A DNA stretch of 64,000 bases from Bin87 sp034423595 (GTDB taxonomy: Bacteria; Chloroflexota; Dehalococcoidia; Lucifugimonadales; UBA3495), in NCBI GenBank assembly GCA_965207025.1, contig OZ242258.1, positions 1,860,001-1,924,000 on the forward strand. Direction: 5' to 3'. The notes beneath the pieces are model-generated. The model ran no database searches, was not told the DNA's origin, and saw only the letters and a program-made list of their open reading frames with translations. The number at the start of each line of letters is the position of its first letter. Position 1 is the stretch's first letter. Positions 1-10,700 of this stretch are shown in pieces. Position numbers and translations under genes: made by a program.

Positions 1-753
1 GGAGATGTCGTTGAGGTTCGAACGGTGCAGGTCGGTGTTGCCCACGTAGCCGGAGACCCTCACGTCGTCGGTGTCGAGCAGGACGGGCAGCATCTTGGCG
101 GCCACGTCGTGGCCCATGATGCTGAGGATGGTTTCCTGGAGCTTGGCGGTGCCGTTGGTGCGGAAGGTCTCTTTGCCGTCGTTGGCGTACGCGAACCTGA
201 CGTGTGGGTAGGCCATGGCGTAGCGGGCCACGATGCGCTGCACGTGGGCGGCTTCGGTGGGCTTCGTGCGCAGGAACTTGAGCCTAGCGGGCTGGTTGCC
301 GAAGAGATTCTCGACCGTGATGTTCGTGCCGATGGCGGCACCAGCAGGTCGGGGCTGGTCCTCTGGCTCGCCGTACCTGATGCGGTAGCGCGTGGCGGCC
401 TCGGCGTCGGCGGTGCACGTGACGCAGGTCAGGACCGAGACGGCGGCAATCGAAGGCAGGGCTTCGCCGCGGAAGCCGAGGGTAGCGATGTTGCGCAGGT
501 CGTCGGCGGTGCGAAGCTTCGAGGTGGCGTGTCGCGAGAAGGCGGTCTCGACCTGGTCACCCGAGATGCCGGAACCGTTGTCCTGCACTCTGATGGATTT
601 CGTGCCGCCCTGTTCGATGGAGACCGAGATTTGGGTCGCGCCGGCGTCGATGGCGTTTTCGACCAGTTCCTTGACGACGGAAGCGGGTCGTTCGACGACT
701 TCGCCGGCGGCGATCTGGGCAGCGACGTTGGGTGGGAGAATCTGGATGTTCAT
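1..753 (-). CDS. mutL: DNA mismatch repair protein MutL, N-terminal part (cut by window edge)
   Basis: MutL couples mismatch recognition by MutS to downstream excision in methyl-directed mismatch repair. The 251 codons visible are the GHKL ATPase domain. The protein starts MNIQILPPNVAAQIAAGEVV and has the N-box region VVKELVENAIDAG, the DNGSGI motif, and ATSKL followed by GFRGEALPSI, all diagnostic of MutL. The ATG at 751-753 is the natural start because MutL proteins begin a few residues before this ATPase motif. The rest of the gene lies left of the window. It is a core gene and probably marks the chromosomal flank of the accessory region. It could share direction with the defence operon upstream, but a 274-bp gap separates them. 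Confidence 0.95.
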   Translation of the reverse strand, partial: MNIQILPPNVAAQIAAGEVVERPASVVKELVENAIDAGATQISVSIEQGGTKSIRVQDNGSGISGDQVETAFSRHATSKLRTADDLRNIATLGFRGEALPSIAAVSVLTCVTCTADAEAATRYRIRYGEPEDQPRPAGAAIGTNITVENLFGNQPARLKFLRTKPTEAAHVQRIVARYAMAYPHVRFAYANDGKETFRTNGTAKLQETILSIMGHDVAAKMLPVLLDTDDVRVSGYVGNTDLHRSNLNDIS

Positions 754-979
754 GGGGTCTCGTTGGCCTGGGCGGCGCGGTACGGGCAGAGAAATGCCGC
801 CCCGTATGGGCGGCGTCGATGAATGTGTGGCAGGCTGGCCGTCCAGCGGTGAGGGATGTCCTCCGGTGTTGCGGCGGCCGTCTCGGCGGTTTTGAGGGCG
901 GAATTCGGTCCATCTGGAGCCGGTAGCGAAGGCGGCCGCCATCGCAACGGGGCGGCCGCTATGGCCGGTGGATGCCGGT

Positions 980-1005
980 GTAGGTGTTCAAAGGACTACA
1001 CCTAC
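980..1005. other. Small hairpin between the defence operon and mutL
   Basis: GTAGGTGT (980-987) pairs with ACACCTAC (998-1005) across a 10-base loop. A short T-rich tail (TGTTTT) follows on the plus strand only, so it is not a classic terminator for the leftward operon. A second dyad made of two GCGGCCGC octamers lies at 932-939 and 952-959. Together they may end transcription between the operon and mutL, but this is weak. No gene is recognised in 754-1027. Confidence 0.3.
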
Positions 1006-1027
1006 TGTTTTCTGGGCTGACCCGCCG

Positions 1028-1855
1028 TCACGCCCGAGGGTTGGACACTGTAATCGCCCTCAGCCTGAATCTGGAATGTATCAGGAATCGAGCCCGATCC
1101 GATTCCGTTACCCTTCGGTAGGCACCGGGTCCAGGAACAATAGGAGGTGCCGTTCTTACGTCCGGATCTACAGCTTCGTCAAGCATCGGGGATCGCAAGT
1201 CCATTCGTCTGTAGTCAGGCTCTTGGCCGGTCTCTTGAGCAACGATCTCATCGAGATGCCTCCACAGCTCCTCGTAGAACTCCCGGTTCATCGGGCGCGC
1301 TCGAGCAGATACTTCGGGATATTCATAGCTTGGTTCCGACCTGCGGGCTGGCGTGTCGCCGGACTCCGTTCTCCAGGTACCATCGGGCAGGTAAGTAATG
1401 CAGGTCCGATCTCCCGGTTTTTGAAGATGCAGGTCTCGAGTGGGCACCCAAATGGTGTGCTCCATGATCTGTTCTGCGTTTCGGTGTCGGTCTAGCTGTT
1501 GGGGGTCGTGGAAAATGGGTGCTGCGTAGTAGACCTCGTATCCCCTTCTGGCAAGGTTGACCAGCAGGTTGTGCTGAAGGGACGATTCGTGCGGCGTGAT
1601 GTTGATGCGGTAGTAGGGCTGATCCGGGTAGCGGTCCCCTTGGTTGCCGAGACCTGCCCCTATGTAGTCCGGCCGCTTGAATTGGAAAAATCGAGGATAA
1701 CCGTCGGTTGAGAGCTTAGCGTCGTATCCGACTTGCGCTTCCTCGGCTGGCGTCGGCAGACCCACCATGGCTTGACTTCCGAGTGCCTCGTTCTTCTTGA
1801 GGAAGTCGTGAATGAACGCCACCGTAAACTCGAACTCGTAGAATCCCGCTTTCAT
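1028..1855 (-). CDS. Fourth gene of the helicase-methylase-ATPase operon; possible nuclease-like protein
   Basis: A 275-aa soluble protein of unknown function. It lies 24 bp downstream of the DUF499 gene in the same direction, so it is very probably the last gene of the operon. Near residues 43-62 it reads GYDAKLSTDGYPRFFQFKRP. An acidic residue followed by a hydrophobic strand ending Q-F-K is the spacing seen in PD-(D/E)xK-type nucleases of the QxK variant. The downstream segment has conserved-looking features (HESSLQHN, EVYYAAPIFH). The motif is seen; the nuclease role is inference. DUF499/DUF1156 loci often carry a DUF3780 gene instead, and this protein does not resemble that by eye. It could equally be a structural or target-sensing subunit. 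Confidence 0.75.
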   Translation of the reverse strand: MKAGFYEFEFTVAFIHDFLKKNEALGSQAMVGLPTPAEEAQVGYDAKLSTDGYPRFFQFKRPDYIGAGLGNQGDRYPDQPYYRINITPHESSLQHNLLVNLARRGYEVYYAAPIFHDPQQLDRHRNAEQIMEHTIWVPTRDLHLQKPGDRTCITYLPDGTWRTESGDTPARRSEPSYEYPEVSARARPMNREFYEELWRHLDEIVAQETGQEPDYRRMDLRSPMLDEAVDPDVRTAPPIVPGPGAYRRVTESDRARFLIHSRFRLRAITVSNPRA

Positions 1856-1879
1856 GGCTCACCGTTGCCCGTCTCGATG

Positions 1880-4675
1880 CTAGTTGACGTTCACTTTCCA
1901 GGCCAGACCGAGATCTTCAAGTGCCTGTCGGAGCTCAGTCGCGAGGTTCTGTATCTGCTCCGCCCCGACACTCGCCGAAAGTTCGACTCTCACGGTGATG
2001 TCCTCGCTGCCCTGCAGCTTGGGCAACAGCCTGGTTCCTACCCTGTTCCAGGATTCGCGCGGCACGGTTCCCGCCAGCAACAGCGTTGCTTTTCGGCCAG
2101 CCTGAGGGAGGTCTGGCTGGTAAGGCCTTGGTTCCGGTTCAGGCCCCGCTGGACTTGGCTCACCATGGTCGTCTCTGCCAGGACTTGGCTGGGGCGGATC
2201 GATGGTCAGAGGATCTACGGGGGCCGGCGCGTACAGGAGCTCCTCTGCTTTCGCCTTCGTGAGGAGGAACACTCCGTTTTCAAAGGCGACTTCTTCTACG
2301 GGTACCGCTTCCCCGTACCAAACGCGCCCGTACCCGCCGCCCGCTGTCTCCCCTGACGCCAAGCCGAACTCGCCCATCTGGACAAATTCAGGGATTCTCC
2401 CTCGGAGCACAGCGTCGGGATCGGGCAAGCGTGTAAGCGAGCCATTTAGGAAACTTTGTCGAAGACTGCTGAGGGGCCAGGCACCGGTTGCTTCGAACGC
2501 CGGCGGCCAGTTACGGCCGATGTGCCCTGCCCCAACGGTGTCGCTGAGCAGAGCTTCGGACTTCAGGGCGGCGATGATGCGACCGCCAAGAGTGTTTCCA
2601 TTCCCGGCGTGTCCGATCCCGAGGTCTATTACCTTCAGGCCATCGTCAGATTGGTTGTCGAGCAGAGCGGCAAAGCGGTAGCTTGCCCAAACTTCTTCGC
2701 GGGCGTCGCGGTTGACCTCTCTGAGTTTGGCCTGAACTTCTCCGCGGTTGGCGTCCGTAAACTCGCTACCTAGGAGACCTTCGCCAACATCGTGGTCAAC
2801 TCGCCGCCAGGCGAGTAGTTCGGCTACGCTGTCTCGCAGTTCGCGTCCGGGTTTCTTGACGGACCACACGAGAGCCCCAGGGTAGAGCCTCGACGTATTG
2901 CCGCGTTCTCGCGTCCATTGGCTGATGCGTTCGCGTGTTCGTCCCGCGTCATCCCATTCTGTGGTCGGGTCCATGACCACTGCGGTCAGCCTGCGCGAGT
3001 CGGCGACGGCCGCGCCGTCGTTCGGGAAGAAGGTAAAGGCCAATCCGTTTCCTTTGCTGAACTCTTGCCGGATCAGTTGCTCCATTGCGGGTTTGATTTC
3101 GGTATCTTCGTCCAGCGCGGCCCGGCGGTCGCTGGCGACCTTTCGGAGCGTTGCCTGGTGGTGGATGCGGTAACCGTCACTGCCCACCTTGCGGATGAAG
3201 AAACCTGCGGATTCCAAGGCGGCCGCTACGTTGTCGATGGTGGTCGTTTCTACCTCTGGCTCTCCGAGAGCGAATCTGAGTTCCGGCAGGTTGGCCACTT
3301 TGTCCACCTGACCGCCTGATGATTCGAACAGGATGGTGGCTCCAACCCGTCGGTGTATGCCACGTAGTGGGCCGGTGGTGTCTGCGTCCAGGGACTGGGC
3401 GTGATCCATGTCCCCGGCGATGTCCGCCGTAATTGCGGCGTCCAAACGCTGCTCGCCCAGTTGGCCAAGCAGTTCGGCGCGGAAAGTAGGTAGGTGTAGT
3501 GGAGCTGACCCGAGCGTGATCAGTGGTTCGTTTCGGGCTTGCTTGAACTGCTCTCGGGAGGCCCATGCAATCCACTGTGCCAGCATGGCCAAAGCGCCGC
3601 GTGTTTGTTGGAATTGGGGAACTGCGCGCCATTTGCGCTGGAACACCGAGAGGGTGGACGGGTGGAACGGGTAGCAGGCTTCGAAACGATCTCGCAGGAA
3701 CTCTTGTGCTTTAGCGGCGGTGGCCGCACTGTCTACCGCCGTCCACTCTGGGGGCAGAAGATTATTCCGCTCAAAACACCAGTCGGCGTAGGTCTTGGCG
3801 ACCCTGCGGCGAGTTCGCTCGTTGCCCAAGTCCTCGAACAGGCGACGGCGGACTACCTCGCTGATTTCCGCCTCGTCGTTGGCGATGAGGTCCTGGGCCA
3901 CCCTGTTCACAACTTTGGTGATGCGCTCCTGCCATTCTTGGTCCCATTCGGTCATTTCGACCTGACTCCGGGGCAGGCTGATGACTGCAACGGTGCAGTT
4001 TACGCCGGTGACCGCCACAGTGAGGTTCTGCAAGAAGGCGTAGAACGGGTCGGCCATGTTCCGGTGCCGGTTCAGGAAGTTCAACACCTCGTCAAACAAC
4101 AGCAGCACCGGCGCGTTTGCCCTCTGGAACATGCGGCTTAGGGCGTCCGTGCCGGGCGGGGCGTCCATGGCCGATTGTCCCAACGCTTCTACGCCCTCTG
4201 CGCCAGCCAGCTGTCGGGCTAGGTCGATCCAAGGCGTTTCGCGCCCTTCCGACGGGTCCCAAGCGTTGCCGACGAACACGCCCACTCGGGCCGAAGGTGC
4301 GGCGCTGATGCCGGCTGTGTCCAGCAGACTGTTCACTCCGGTGAACCCTGAGGCGTCTGCGCCCGCGTTGGCCAAGTGGTAGAGAGAAGTCAGCGTGTGG
4401 GTCTTGCCGCCCCCGAATTGTGTCACCAGCGACAGCGCTGGCGCGGTTCTTTCCGTCTGGCCGGCCAAGCGACGCAGCACCATGCCACTGTGTTCGGTCA
4501 AAGCCCGCGTGAAGCAGGTGCGTGAAAAGAACTGCGCCGGGTCGACGTAGTCTGCGGGTGCGGTGCCGGCGACCACCTGCTCCAGAGCGATGGCGAACTC
4601 GTCTGGGCTAAACGAGCGGCCTTCCCGTACTTCCGGACGGGCCGTTACAACTCGGTACCAAGGTTCCAAAGGCAT
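1880..4675 (-). CDS. DUF499-family AAA+ ATPase of an Hma-type defence operon
   Basis: A large predicted ATPase of 931 aa. Residues about 84-93 hold a Walker A motif (QFGGGKTHTL), and about 189-196 a Walker B (VLLLFDEV). The form GGGKTH is typical of DUF499 (COG1483) proteins. These are found with DUF1156 methylases and SNF2 helicases in defence islands. The ATG at 4673-4675 is chosen because AGGAG sits 8 bp upstream and the product starts MPLEPWYRVV; the frame is open 20 codons further, into the end of the methylase gene. The gap to the methylase stop is 31 bp. The C-terminus is proline-rich, then ends in a small alpha/beta region. In the Hma gene set the ATPase is thought to act with the helicase and methylase against incoming DNA; the mechanism is not established. 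Confidence 0.9.
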   Translation of the reverse strand: MPLEPWYRVVTARPEVREGRSFSPDEFAIALEQVVAGTAPADYVDPAQFFSRTCFTRALTEHSGMVLRRLAGQTERTAPALSLVTQFGGGKTHTLTSLYHLANAGADASGFTGVNSLLDTAGISAAPSARVGVFVGNAWDPSEGRETPWIDLARQLAGAEGVEALGQSAMDAPPGTDALSRMFQRANAPVLLLFDEVLNFLNRHRNMADPFYAFLQNLTVAVTGVNCTVAVISLPRSQVEMTEWDQEWQERITKVVNRVAQDLIANDEAEISEVVRRRLFEDLGNERTRRRVAKTYADWCFERNNLLPPEWTAVDSAATAAKAQEFLRDRFEACYPFHPSTLSVFQRKWRAVPQFQQTRGALAMLAQWIAWASREQFKQARNEPLITLGSAPLHLPTFRAELLGQLGEQRLDAAITADIAGDMDHAQSLDADTTGPLRGIHRRVGATILFESSGGQVDKVANLPELRFALGEPEVETTTIDNVAAALESAGFFIRKVGSDGYRIHHQATLRKVASDRRAALDEDTEIKPAMEQLIRQEFSKGNGLAFTFFPNDGAAVADSRRLTAVVMDPTTEWDDAGRTRERISQWTRERGNTSRLYPGALVWSVKKPGRELRDSVAELLAWRRVDHDVGEGLLGSEFTDANRGEVQAKLREVNRDAREEVWASYRFAALLDNQSDDGLKVIDLGIGHAGNGNTLGGRIIAALKSEALLSDTVGAGHIGRNWPPAFEATGAWPLSSLRQSFLNGSLTRLPDPDAVLRGRIPEFVQMGEFGLASGETAGGGYGRVWYGEAVPVEEVAFENGVFLLTKAKAEELLYAPAPVDPLTIDPPQPSPGRDDHGEPSPAGPEPEPRPYQPDLPQAGRKATLLLAGTVPRESWNRVGTRLLPKLQGSEDITVRVELSASVGAEQIQNLATELRQALEDLGLAWKVNVN

Positions 4676-4706
4676 GGCGTTCGCTCCTGGCTGTGCTTTT
4701 TGGAGA

Positions 4707-7700
4707 TTATCTTGGCGCGGCCAACAACATCGCATCTAGCAGGCGCTTTTCGGAGCTGCTGGACGGGTAAAGGGCGGACAGAGCGTTGGCCAGCCGCATG
4801 AAGTAGGGGCCTCGTTCCTGCTCGGCGTAGAGCAAGGCCCGTAACGCCGCACTACGCCCGGATGCCTGGAACAGCATCGCCATGTGTACCCGGTCCAGTG
4901 TGGTGAGTCGGCGTTGGTCTTGTCTTGACCCCGTGGGTTCGGGTTCCATGGCTGCCAAGGCAAATGGTCGGGAAGGCCTGCTCCCCGCCCAAGGTGTCTC
5001 CTCCGGTAGTAGTCTGGGTTGCAATGCGGATGCAGTTGGGGGCTCAATCTCATTGACCAGGGGATCGTTTTCGTCACTGGACAGCAACTGGTCTCTACGT
5101 TCCGAAACCGGGAGTAGCCGTACTACGCCCTTGTCGATGTCGATAATGCGGGACTTCCACTCGTCGAGGTGGATACCCAGCGGTTGAGCGAACCGGCGTG
5201 TCACGTCGAAGGGCATTGAGTAGCCCTTCTTTTGGCCTGATTCGGCGTTGCCGTCCAGATCGCCGTCATACGTACTTGTCGGTTCGTCGCCGGTTTCCTC
5301 GTTTTCTTGGCCGGAGCTCTGCATGGTCCAAAGGAACAGGGCGGTTAGGCGGGCGTCTTCTTCCAATGCGCCTACGGCACCGTTGCGTGCTCGGGCTTCG
5401 GCTGCACCCAGCACCTGGTTCAACGCCGCGCGGCCCACGACTTCCCAAACTTTCTCGAGATACTCCCGCAACTGCACTTCGTCGCCGGCTGCCGTTTCCA
5501 CTCGGGAGTAGCGGCTAAAAATCTCCAGAGCTGGCCCGACGCATGCGAACACCAAGTCAGCTCCTTTGATCCCTTCGCGCTGCAGACGGTCCATCCAATC
5601 GGCGACCCGTACTGGTAACTTCTGTAGCACGTCGGACCAGTCACCTACTCGCGCATTCTCGGGTCGAGGGCGGCAGACGAGGTGAATGCTCGTAGCGAGG
5701 GCTGCCGACTCACGCGCTCGTAAGCGCGACGCCATTTCGGTCGCAATGGGCCACGAACCGGTAATTGTCCACCCACCTCGAATCATGCCTGAGAGCAGTG
5801 CTTCCCAACCCTCTGTTGTTTTGTGGGCGAATACGACGGAACCTATCCCGTCCTCGTTCAAAACGCGTCGGCCCTCAGCAAAAGCTTGGGCCATCTTTCC
5901 CTCGAACCATTCTCGGTCTTTGGGCCGTCCTTCGTGGAACTGGGTTTCATCCTGAATTATTTCGTCAGCTTTGGGCGACAACGGGGTTTTCGAATCAATG
6001 TGGCTTCGTACTAGCGGGTGGTTGGCCAGCGTCCGCTTAAGCCAGACTAGAAAGAAGTCGGAGAGTTCTGCGTACGGTACGGCGTCGTAGTAGGGCGGAT
6101 CCGTGAACCAAACGCCCGCGGATTGGTCAGGCAACGGGTGATCCGCGGCGTTTGCCGCCTGAACGTAGCCGAGGCTGAGATTTTTCGCTCCCCGTTCGAC
6201 TACTCGAATCATCGTCTCCAACGTTGTTTGGTAATCCCCCGCCTGTCCGCCGAAGAAACTTGCTTCTCCGAAATCCCAGATCATTGGTATGGCTTGTCTG
6301 GTGAAAAGGTTCCTTACTTGGCCACGGCTACTTTCCCATCTGCAAAGGCTGTTCGCAATGTCAGCGAAGCGGCTGATGCTCAATGCCAAAAAGCTCTTTG
6401 CCTCTGCTGGACCGTCGTACTCCGACACTACCTCGGCTAACGTGGCCAATGTTGCTTTTTGCCGCGCTGTGAAGAGGTCGCCCCAGCTGAGCATCCCGTA
6501 CCGTTGGACGCTAAACGCTCTGCCCGCGCCGGAGCCTCCTCCCTTCGGAGTAGGTTCGTCTGGTACCGGAGAGAGACCCTGTTTTTCGTCCTGCTTCCAT
6601 GTGGTGAGAAACCCCGCGACTCGGTGTTGTGCTTTGCACAACGCCGCGTAATCGGCTTTGGTAGGCAGGCGATAGTGGCGTCCCGGTTGACCTGACTTCA
6701 GGGTCACTACGGCGGTCAAGCGTGCTCCGCCGACGCGGTTACCTTGTGCGTCGAAGACTACGTCGCTGCCACCGTTTTGAGTGGAGAGTTGCCTGCGCAC
6801 TCGGTCCGCGGGTAGAGTTGACCTGCAGCAAAGGCAGGTGGCCCGTGCCCGTGCCACCGTCCCGCCACGGACCTGGTTGTCGTCTGTTGGTTGGAAGATC
6901 TCAAGTTCTGCTTGAAGCTGGACGCCGTCGTGTTTCACTGCTGTGGGTTTCAATGCCCATTTGCGCTTGGATTTACGCGACAGCCACATGGAGCGCATCA
7001 AAGGGATCTCTGCGCCGCAGTCGGGGGCTTCGCAGCGTACAGTCCGGGCCCACAGGTAGGCGATTGGCGTTGCGCCATCAGGATCTTTGGGGTAGAGGTC
7101 AGTCAGACGCCTCTCAGCTTCCGCCTTAATTTCGGTGCCGGATTTCCGCAGTTCGGCGGCAAATCCTGGACCTTGGCGAGGAGCGTCTTCGAGCATTACC
7201 TTGAGAATGAGGCAGGCAACCGGATTGAGATCACTGGCGAAAACGTCGCAGCCAAGGCGTGAGGCTTCCAACGGAATTGACCCTCCACCGGCGAAGGGGT
7301 CGACTACCAGAGGCACTTCATCCGGATGCGCAGCCTGTACCAACTCGCGGCTCGTGTTGAGGTAAGCAGCATTGCCGGCGTTGTCCCAATTGGCGAAGTC
7401 GGCTACGACCGTCAGCAGTGCTTGCTGCAATCCCGCGTCAGTGAGGAGTTGAGCGTCCCAACGGGTGGGGCGCCCTGGCATTTTGAGGAGGGCGTTTCTG
7501 GCTTTCGTTTTGAAATCGTCGGGGCAGTCTGGGTCGCAAGGGTCGGGCAGCAGAAGGGCCATCAAGATCGCACGCGACGACGCCAGCGGCCGGCGCGCCC
7601 ACCACAGGTGGAGCGTGGAGGAGTGTCCGTAACGTATGGACTTCTCCTTGGCTGCGTGCCTCGAAACGGCGGCGATGGGGAAATCCACCTCGGCGAGGCG

Positions 7701-7721
7701 CTTACATTCCTTGGGAATCAT
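4707..7721 (-). CDS. DUF1156 DNA methyltransferase (Hma-type adenine-specific DNA methylase)
   Basis: A 1004-aa predicted DNA methylase. The N-terminal DUF1156 block (CKRLAEVDFPIAAVSRHAAK, then LHLWWARRPLASSRA) is followed by SAM-binding motif I at 140-148 (VDPFAGGGS). The catalytic motif IV, DPPY, is at 541-544 (WFTDPPYYDAV). An insert between them has CEAPDC and CLCC, which would form a zinc ribbon, as described for COG1743 methylases. The start at 7719-7721 follows the helicase stop by 8 bp, with a GTGAGG ribosome site overlapping that stop; the frame runs further upstream into the helicase but lacks family similarity there. The product probably marks host DNA or supplies the discriminating activity of the defence operon. 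Confidence 0.92.
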   Translation of the reverse strand: MIPKECKRLAEVDFPIAAVSRHAAKEKSIRYGHSSTLHLWWARRPLASSRAILMALLLPDPCDPDCPDDFKTKARNALLKMPGRPTRWDAQLLTDAGLQQALLTVVADFANWDNAGNAAYLNTSRELVQAAHPDEVPLVVDPFAGGGSIPLEASRLGCDVFASDLNPVACLILKVMLEDAPRQGPGFAAELRKSGTEIKAEAERRLTDLYPKDPDGATPIAYLWARTVRCEAPDCGAEIPLMRSMWLSRKSKRKWALKPTAVKHDGVQLQAELEIFQPTDDNQVRGGTVARARATCLCCRSTLPADRVRRQLSTQNGGSDVVFDAQGNRVGGARLTAVVTLKSGQPGRHYRLPTKADYAALCKAQHRVAGFLTTWKQDEKQGLSPVPDEPTPKGGGSGAGRAFSVQRYGMLSWGDLFTARQKATLATLAEVVSEYDGPAEAKSFLALSISRFADIANSLCRWESSRGQVRNLFTRQAIPMIWDFGEASFFGGQAGDYQTTLETMIRVVERGAKNLSLGYVQAANAADHPLPDQSAGVWFTDPPYYDAVPYAELSDFFLVWLKRTLANHPLVRSHIDSKTPLSPKADEIIQDETQFHEGRPKDREWFEGKMAQAFAEGRRVLNEDGIGSVVFAHKTTEGWEALLSGMIRGGWTITGSWPIATEMASRLRARESAALATSIHLVCRPRPENARVGDWSDVLQKLPVRVADWMDRLQREGIKGADLVFACVGPALEIFSRYSRVETAAGDEVQLREYLEKVWEVVGRAALNQVLGAAEARARNGAVGALEEDARLTALFLWTMQSSGQENEETGDEPTSTYDGDLDGNAESGQKKGYSMPFDVTRRFAQPLGIHLDEWKSRIIDIDKGVVRLLPVSERRDQLLSSDENDPLVNEIEPPTASALQPRLLPEETPWAGSRPSRPFALAAMEPEPTGSRQDQRRLTTLDRVHMAMLFQASGRSAALRALLYAEQERGPYFMRLANALSALYPSSSSEKRLLDAMLLAAPR

Positions 7722-7729
7722 GCAACGCC

Positions 7730-10700
7730 TCACTCGTAGATTGCGGGTTGTTCGCGTATCTGCATGGGCTGGGTCATCGCGTTGACGCTCAGCCGGTAGT
7801 GCTGCACCTTGATTTCTTCGCGCCACGGGAATCTGGCGGGGTTGGCCACGGGTTCCTGTAACTGGGGCGCGTCCCCGCAGTTGGTGACCACATACAGCCA
7901 GTAACACTCCGGGCGGTCTTCAGCGACGCGGCGTTCGTTGGGAGTCAACAGAATGTCGCCGGTCGGAGCGGCAAGGCCCTTCACCTCGATCAGGCGCAGC
8001 TCCCCGGACCTCAGGTCAAGGCTGGTAACGTCGTAGCCCAGATTCTGTTCATGCACGTCGTACACCTGGCAACCGCGGTTTGCTTCGTGTTCCATGACCA
8101 CGCGCATGGCCGTCATTTCGGTTTCCGCGTTGGGGTGCAGGTTGCCGATTTCCGGGGCTTCACGTTCCGGGTGGGGAAGGGCTAAGACGGTCGTCAGTCG
8201 CTCCACACCTTGAAGGCTCACTGACCGTTCGCGGTTCAGATCTCCACGGCGGCGTTCACGTCGCGCGTAGAGTTCATCGTAACGTGATTCGGCTTGTGCC
8301 AACCTTCCCTCGGCGCCGGTGATACCTTCTTCTCTCGCTTCGGTGGCGTGGCCTACTTCCGTGTCGGCCCTCATCAATAGCTCGGTGAGCGAAAGCTCTA
8401 CGTGGTCGGCGATCCGGTCCACTTCGACCGTGCGTTCACCACGGGTTTCCTCCAGGAACGGACGCAATGCTGTTTCGTGCAGCCATCCGTCGGCTTCCGG
8501 AAGCTCCGCTACGGCCGGCAAAGCGTCTGGTTGCGGCGCCGGTGTCATGTTGCCGAGCAGATCTGGTCCCACCAATCGGGTGTCGCCGTTGCTCGTGAGT
8601 TCAACCGCGAACAGCCTTTCGTGGACAGTCCTGCCCGTTCCGTCCACCACTCGAGCGCGGTAGAAATCCAGTCGGGCTGGTTCTTTGTGCTGGAGTGAGT
8701 AGAAACAGGCACCTTTGCCGAAGGTTTCCTGCCCCAGTTCCAAGCTGTGCCGGCGAAGGGCTTCGAACAGCGGATGACCCGGAGTAACCCATTCCAAGTT
8801 GTTCGCTTGGGCAGTGTCCCGGTCGGTGGACAGCCGGCCGTAGTTGGAGGCGATGTCGCGGGTTTGCTGGGCGTGCTGGCGCAAGGAGGGCGGCGTGCGT
8901 CCCGCATCAAAGGTGTGCGGAAGGTTCCGCACCGGATTCAGCGGTAGTTGGGCGTATCGGGCGCTTTCGCTCATGAAACGGGCAATGGTCTCGGGTACGA
9001 CCCGCCTCTCCTGAGCGCGCGCTCGCCGTTCTGCCAGCATCTCCAGGTTGAGCTGTCGGGTGGCCAGTCCTTCCAGTGCCGTCTGACAAATCTCGCGGAA
9101 GCGGCTTTCGTCCAGACCCCTCAGCAGGCGGTCCTCGAGATCGGCGTCGCCCAGTTTTCCGGCGTAGTAGTCGCGGAACACGCTGGCGACCTGCGGTGCC
9201 GGAAGTATTTCGCCCACTACGTTGAAAACGGCGTCGTCGTCCAGCGCGTCGCGGATCTCCTGTAGCTTGTCCAGCAGGCGTTGCAGCACTTTGCCTTCAA
9301 TCGTGTTGGTAGCGACGAAGTTGAAAATCAGGCAGTCGTGGAGCTGTCCGTAGCGGTGGATGCGGCCCATCCGCTGTTCCAGTCGGTTGGGGTTCCAAGG
9401 AATGTCGTAGTTGAACAGGACGTGACAGCATTGCAGGTTGATGCCCTCACCAGCGGCCTCGGTGGCGACCAGCACCTGTATGTCGCCTTCGCGGAATTGC
9501 TGCTCCACGAACAGGCGGGTTCCCGGTTCGTCGCGTCCGCCAGGCCGCATGCCGCCGTGGATCTGCCCGACACGGAATCCCCAGGAAGCCAGGCGCTCCA
9601 CCAGGTAGTCCAGCGTGTCCCTGAACTCGGTGAAAATCAGTAGGCGTTGCTCGGCGTCGGAGAAAAATCCCTGTTCCTGCAGAATGGCCCGGAGCCGACT
9701 GAGTTTGGCCTCTTCGCCGGCGTCGGCAACAGATTGGGCCTGTTGGGCGAAAGCCTGTAATTCGGCGATTTCCCCGCGTGCCTCGTCGGCGCTGTTGGCC
9801 AGGGTGACGGCGTCGAGCAGGTCCTCCAGCCGGATGCGGTCTGCTTCCTCGAGTTCGTCGAAGTCTTCAAAGTCTGGCAAGTTGGGCGGTGCGGTGGTTG
9901 CGAGGGCTTGGGCGTTGTGCAGACGTTCTTCCAGGCGATTAGCACGGTTCTCGAGGGAGCGGCGTATGGCGCGGGCACTGGAGGCCAGCCGCCGTTGGTA
10001 CAGCGCCATCAGGAAGCCCACCGCCCGCGCCCGTGCGGTGTCGCCCTGCTCGGCGGCACGAGCACTCTGCCTTTTCACGAAACGCGAGATGGCTTCGTAC
10101 AGGTCCAGCTCCGCTCCTTCAATGCCGAAACTCGCCGTGTGGGTGATGCGCTTGGTGAACACTGGCTTGGCAGCCCAGTCGCCCTCGGGCTGGAGTTCCG
10201 GAAAGTAGACCATTGCCTCCTTGACGCGCCGCAGGTAGAAGGGCGCGCGGCGTTCCTGCATCGCCTTGTCGATGGACTTGACGTCGGCGTAGGCGTCTGG
10301 GTCCAGCAGTTGCAGGAAAAGGGTGAAGTTCTGCGGGTCGCCCCTGTGGGGTGTGGCAGTCAGCAGCAGGATGTGGTCGGCACTGTCCCTGAGGATTTCG
10401 CCAAGTCGGTAGCGCTGGCTCTTGTGGCTTTCGTCCCGGGCGGACATTCGGTGCGCCTCGTCCACGATCACCAGGTCCCATCGTACCTGTTGCAGTCCTG
10501 GCAGGATGTCGCTCCGTTTGGCAAGGTCCAACGAGGTAATTACCTGATTCCGTTCCTGCCACTCGTTCGCGCCGAACTGGTTGCGGATGTCGCTGCCCTT
10601 GAGGACAAAAAATGTTTCTTCGAACTTCTCTTTCAGTTCCCGTTGCCACTGGAAGGCGAGGTTCGCTGGGCAGACCACGGCGATGCGCTCAATTAGGCCA

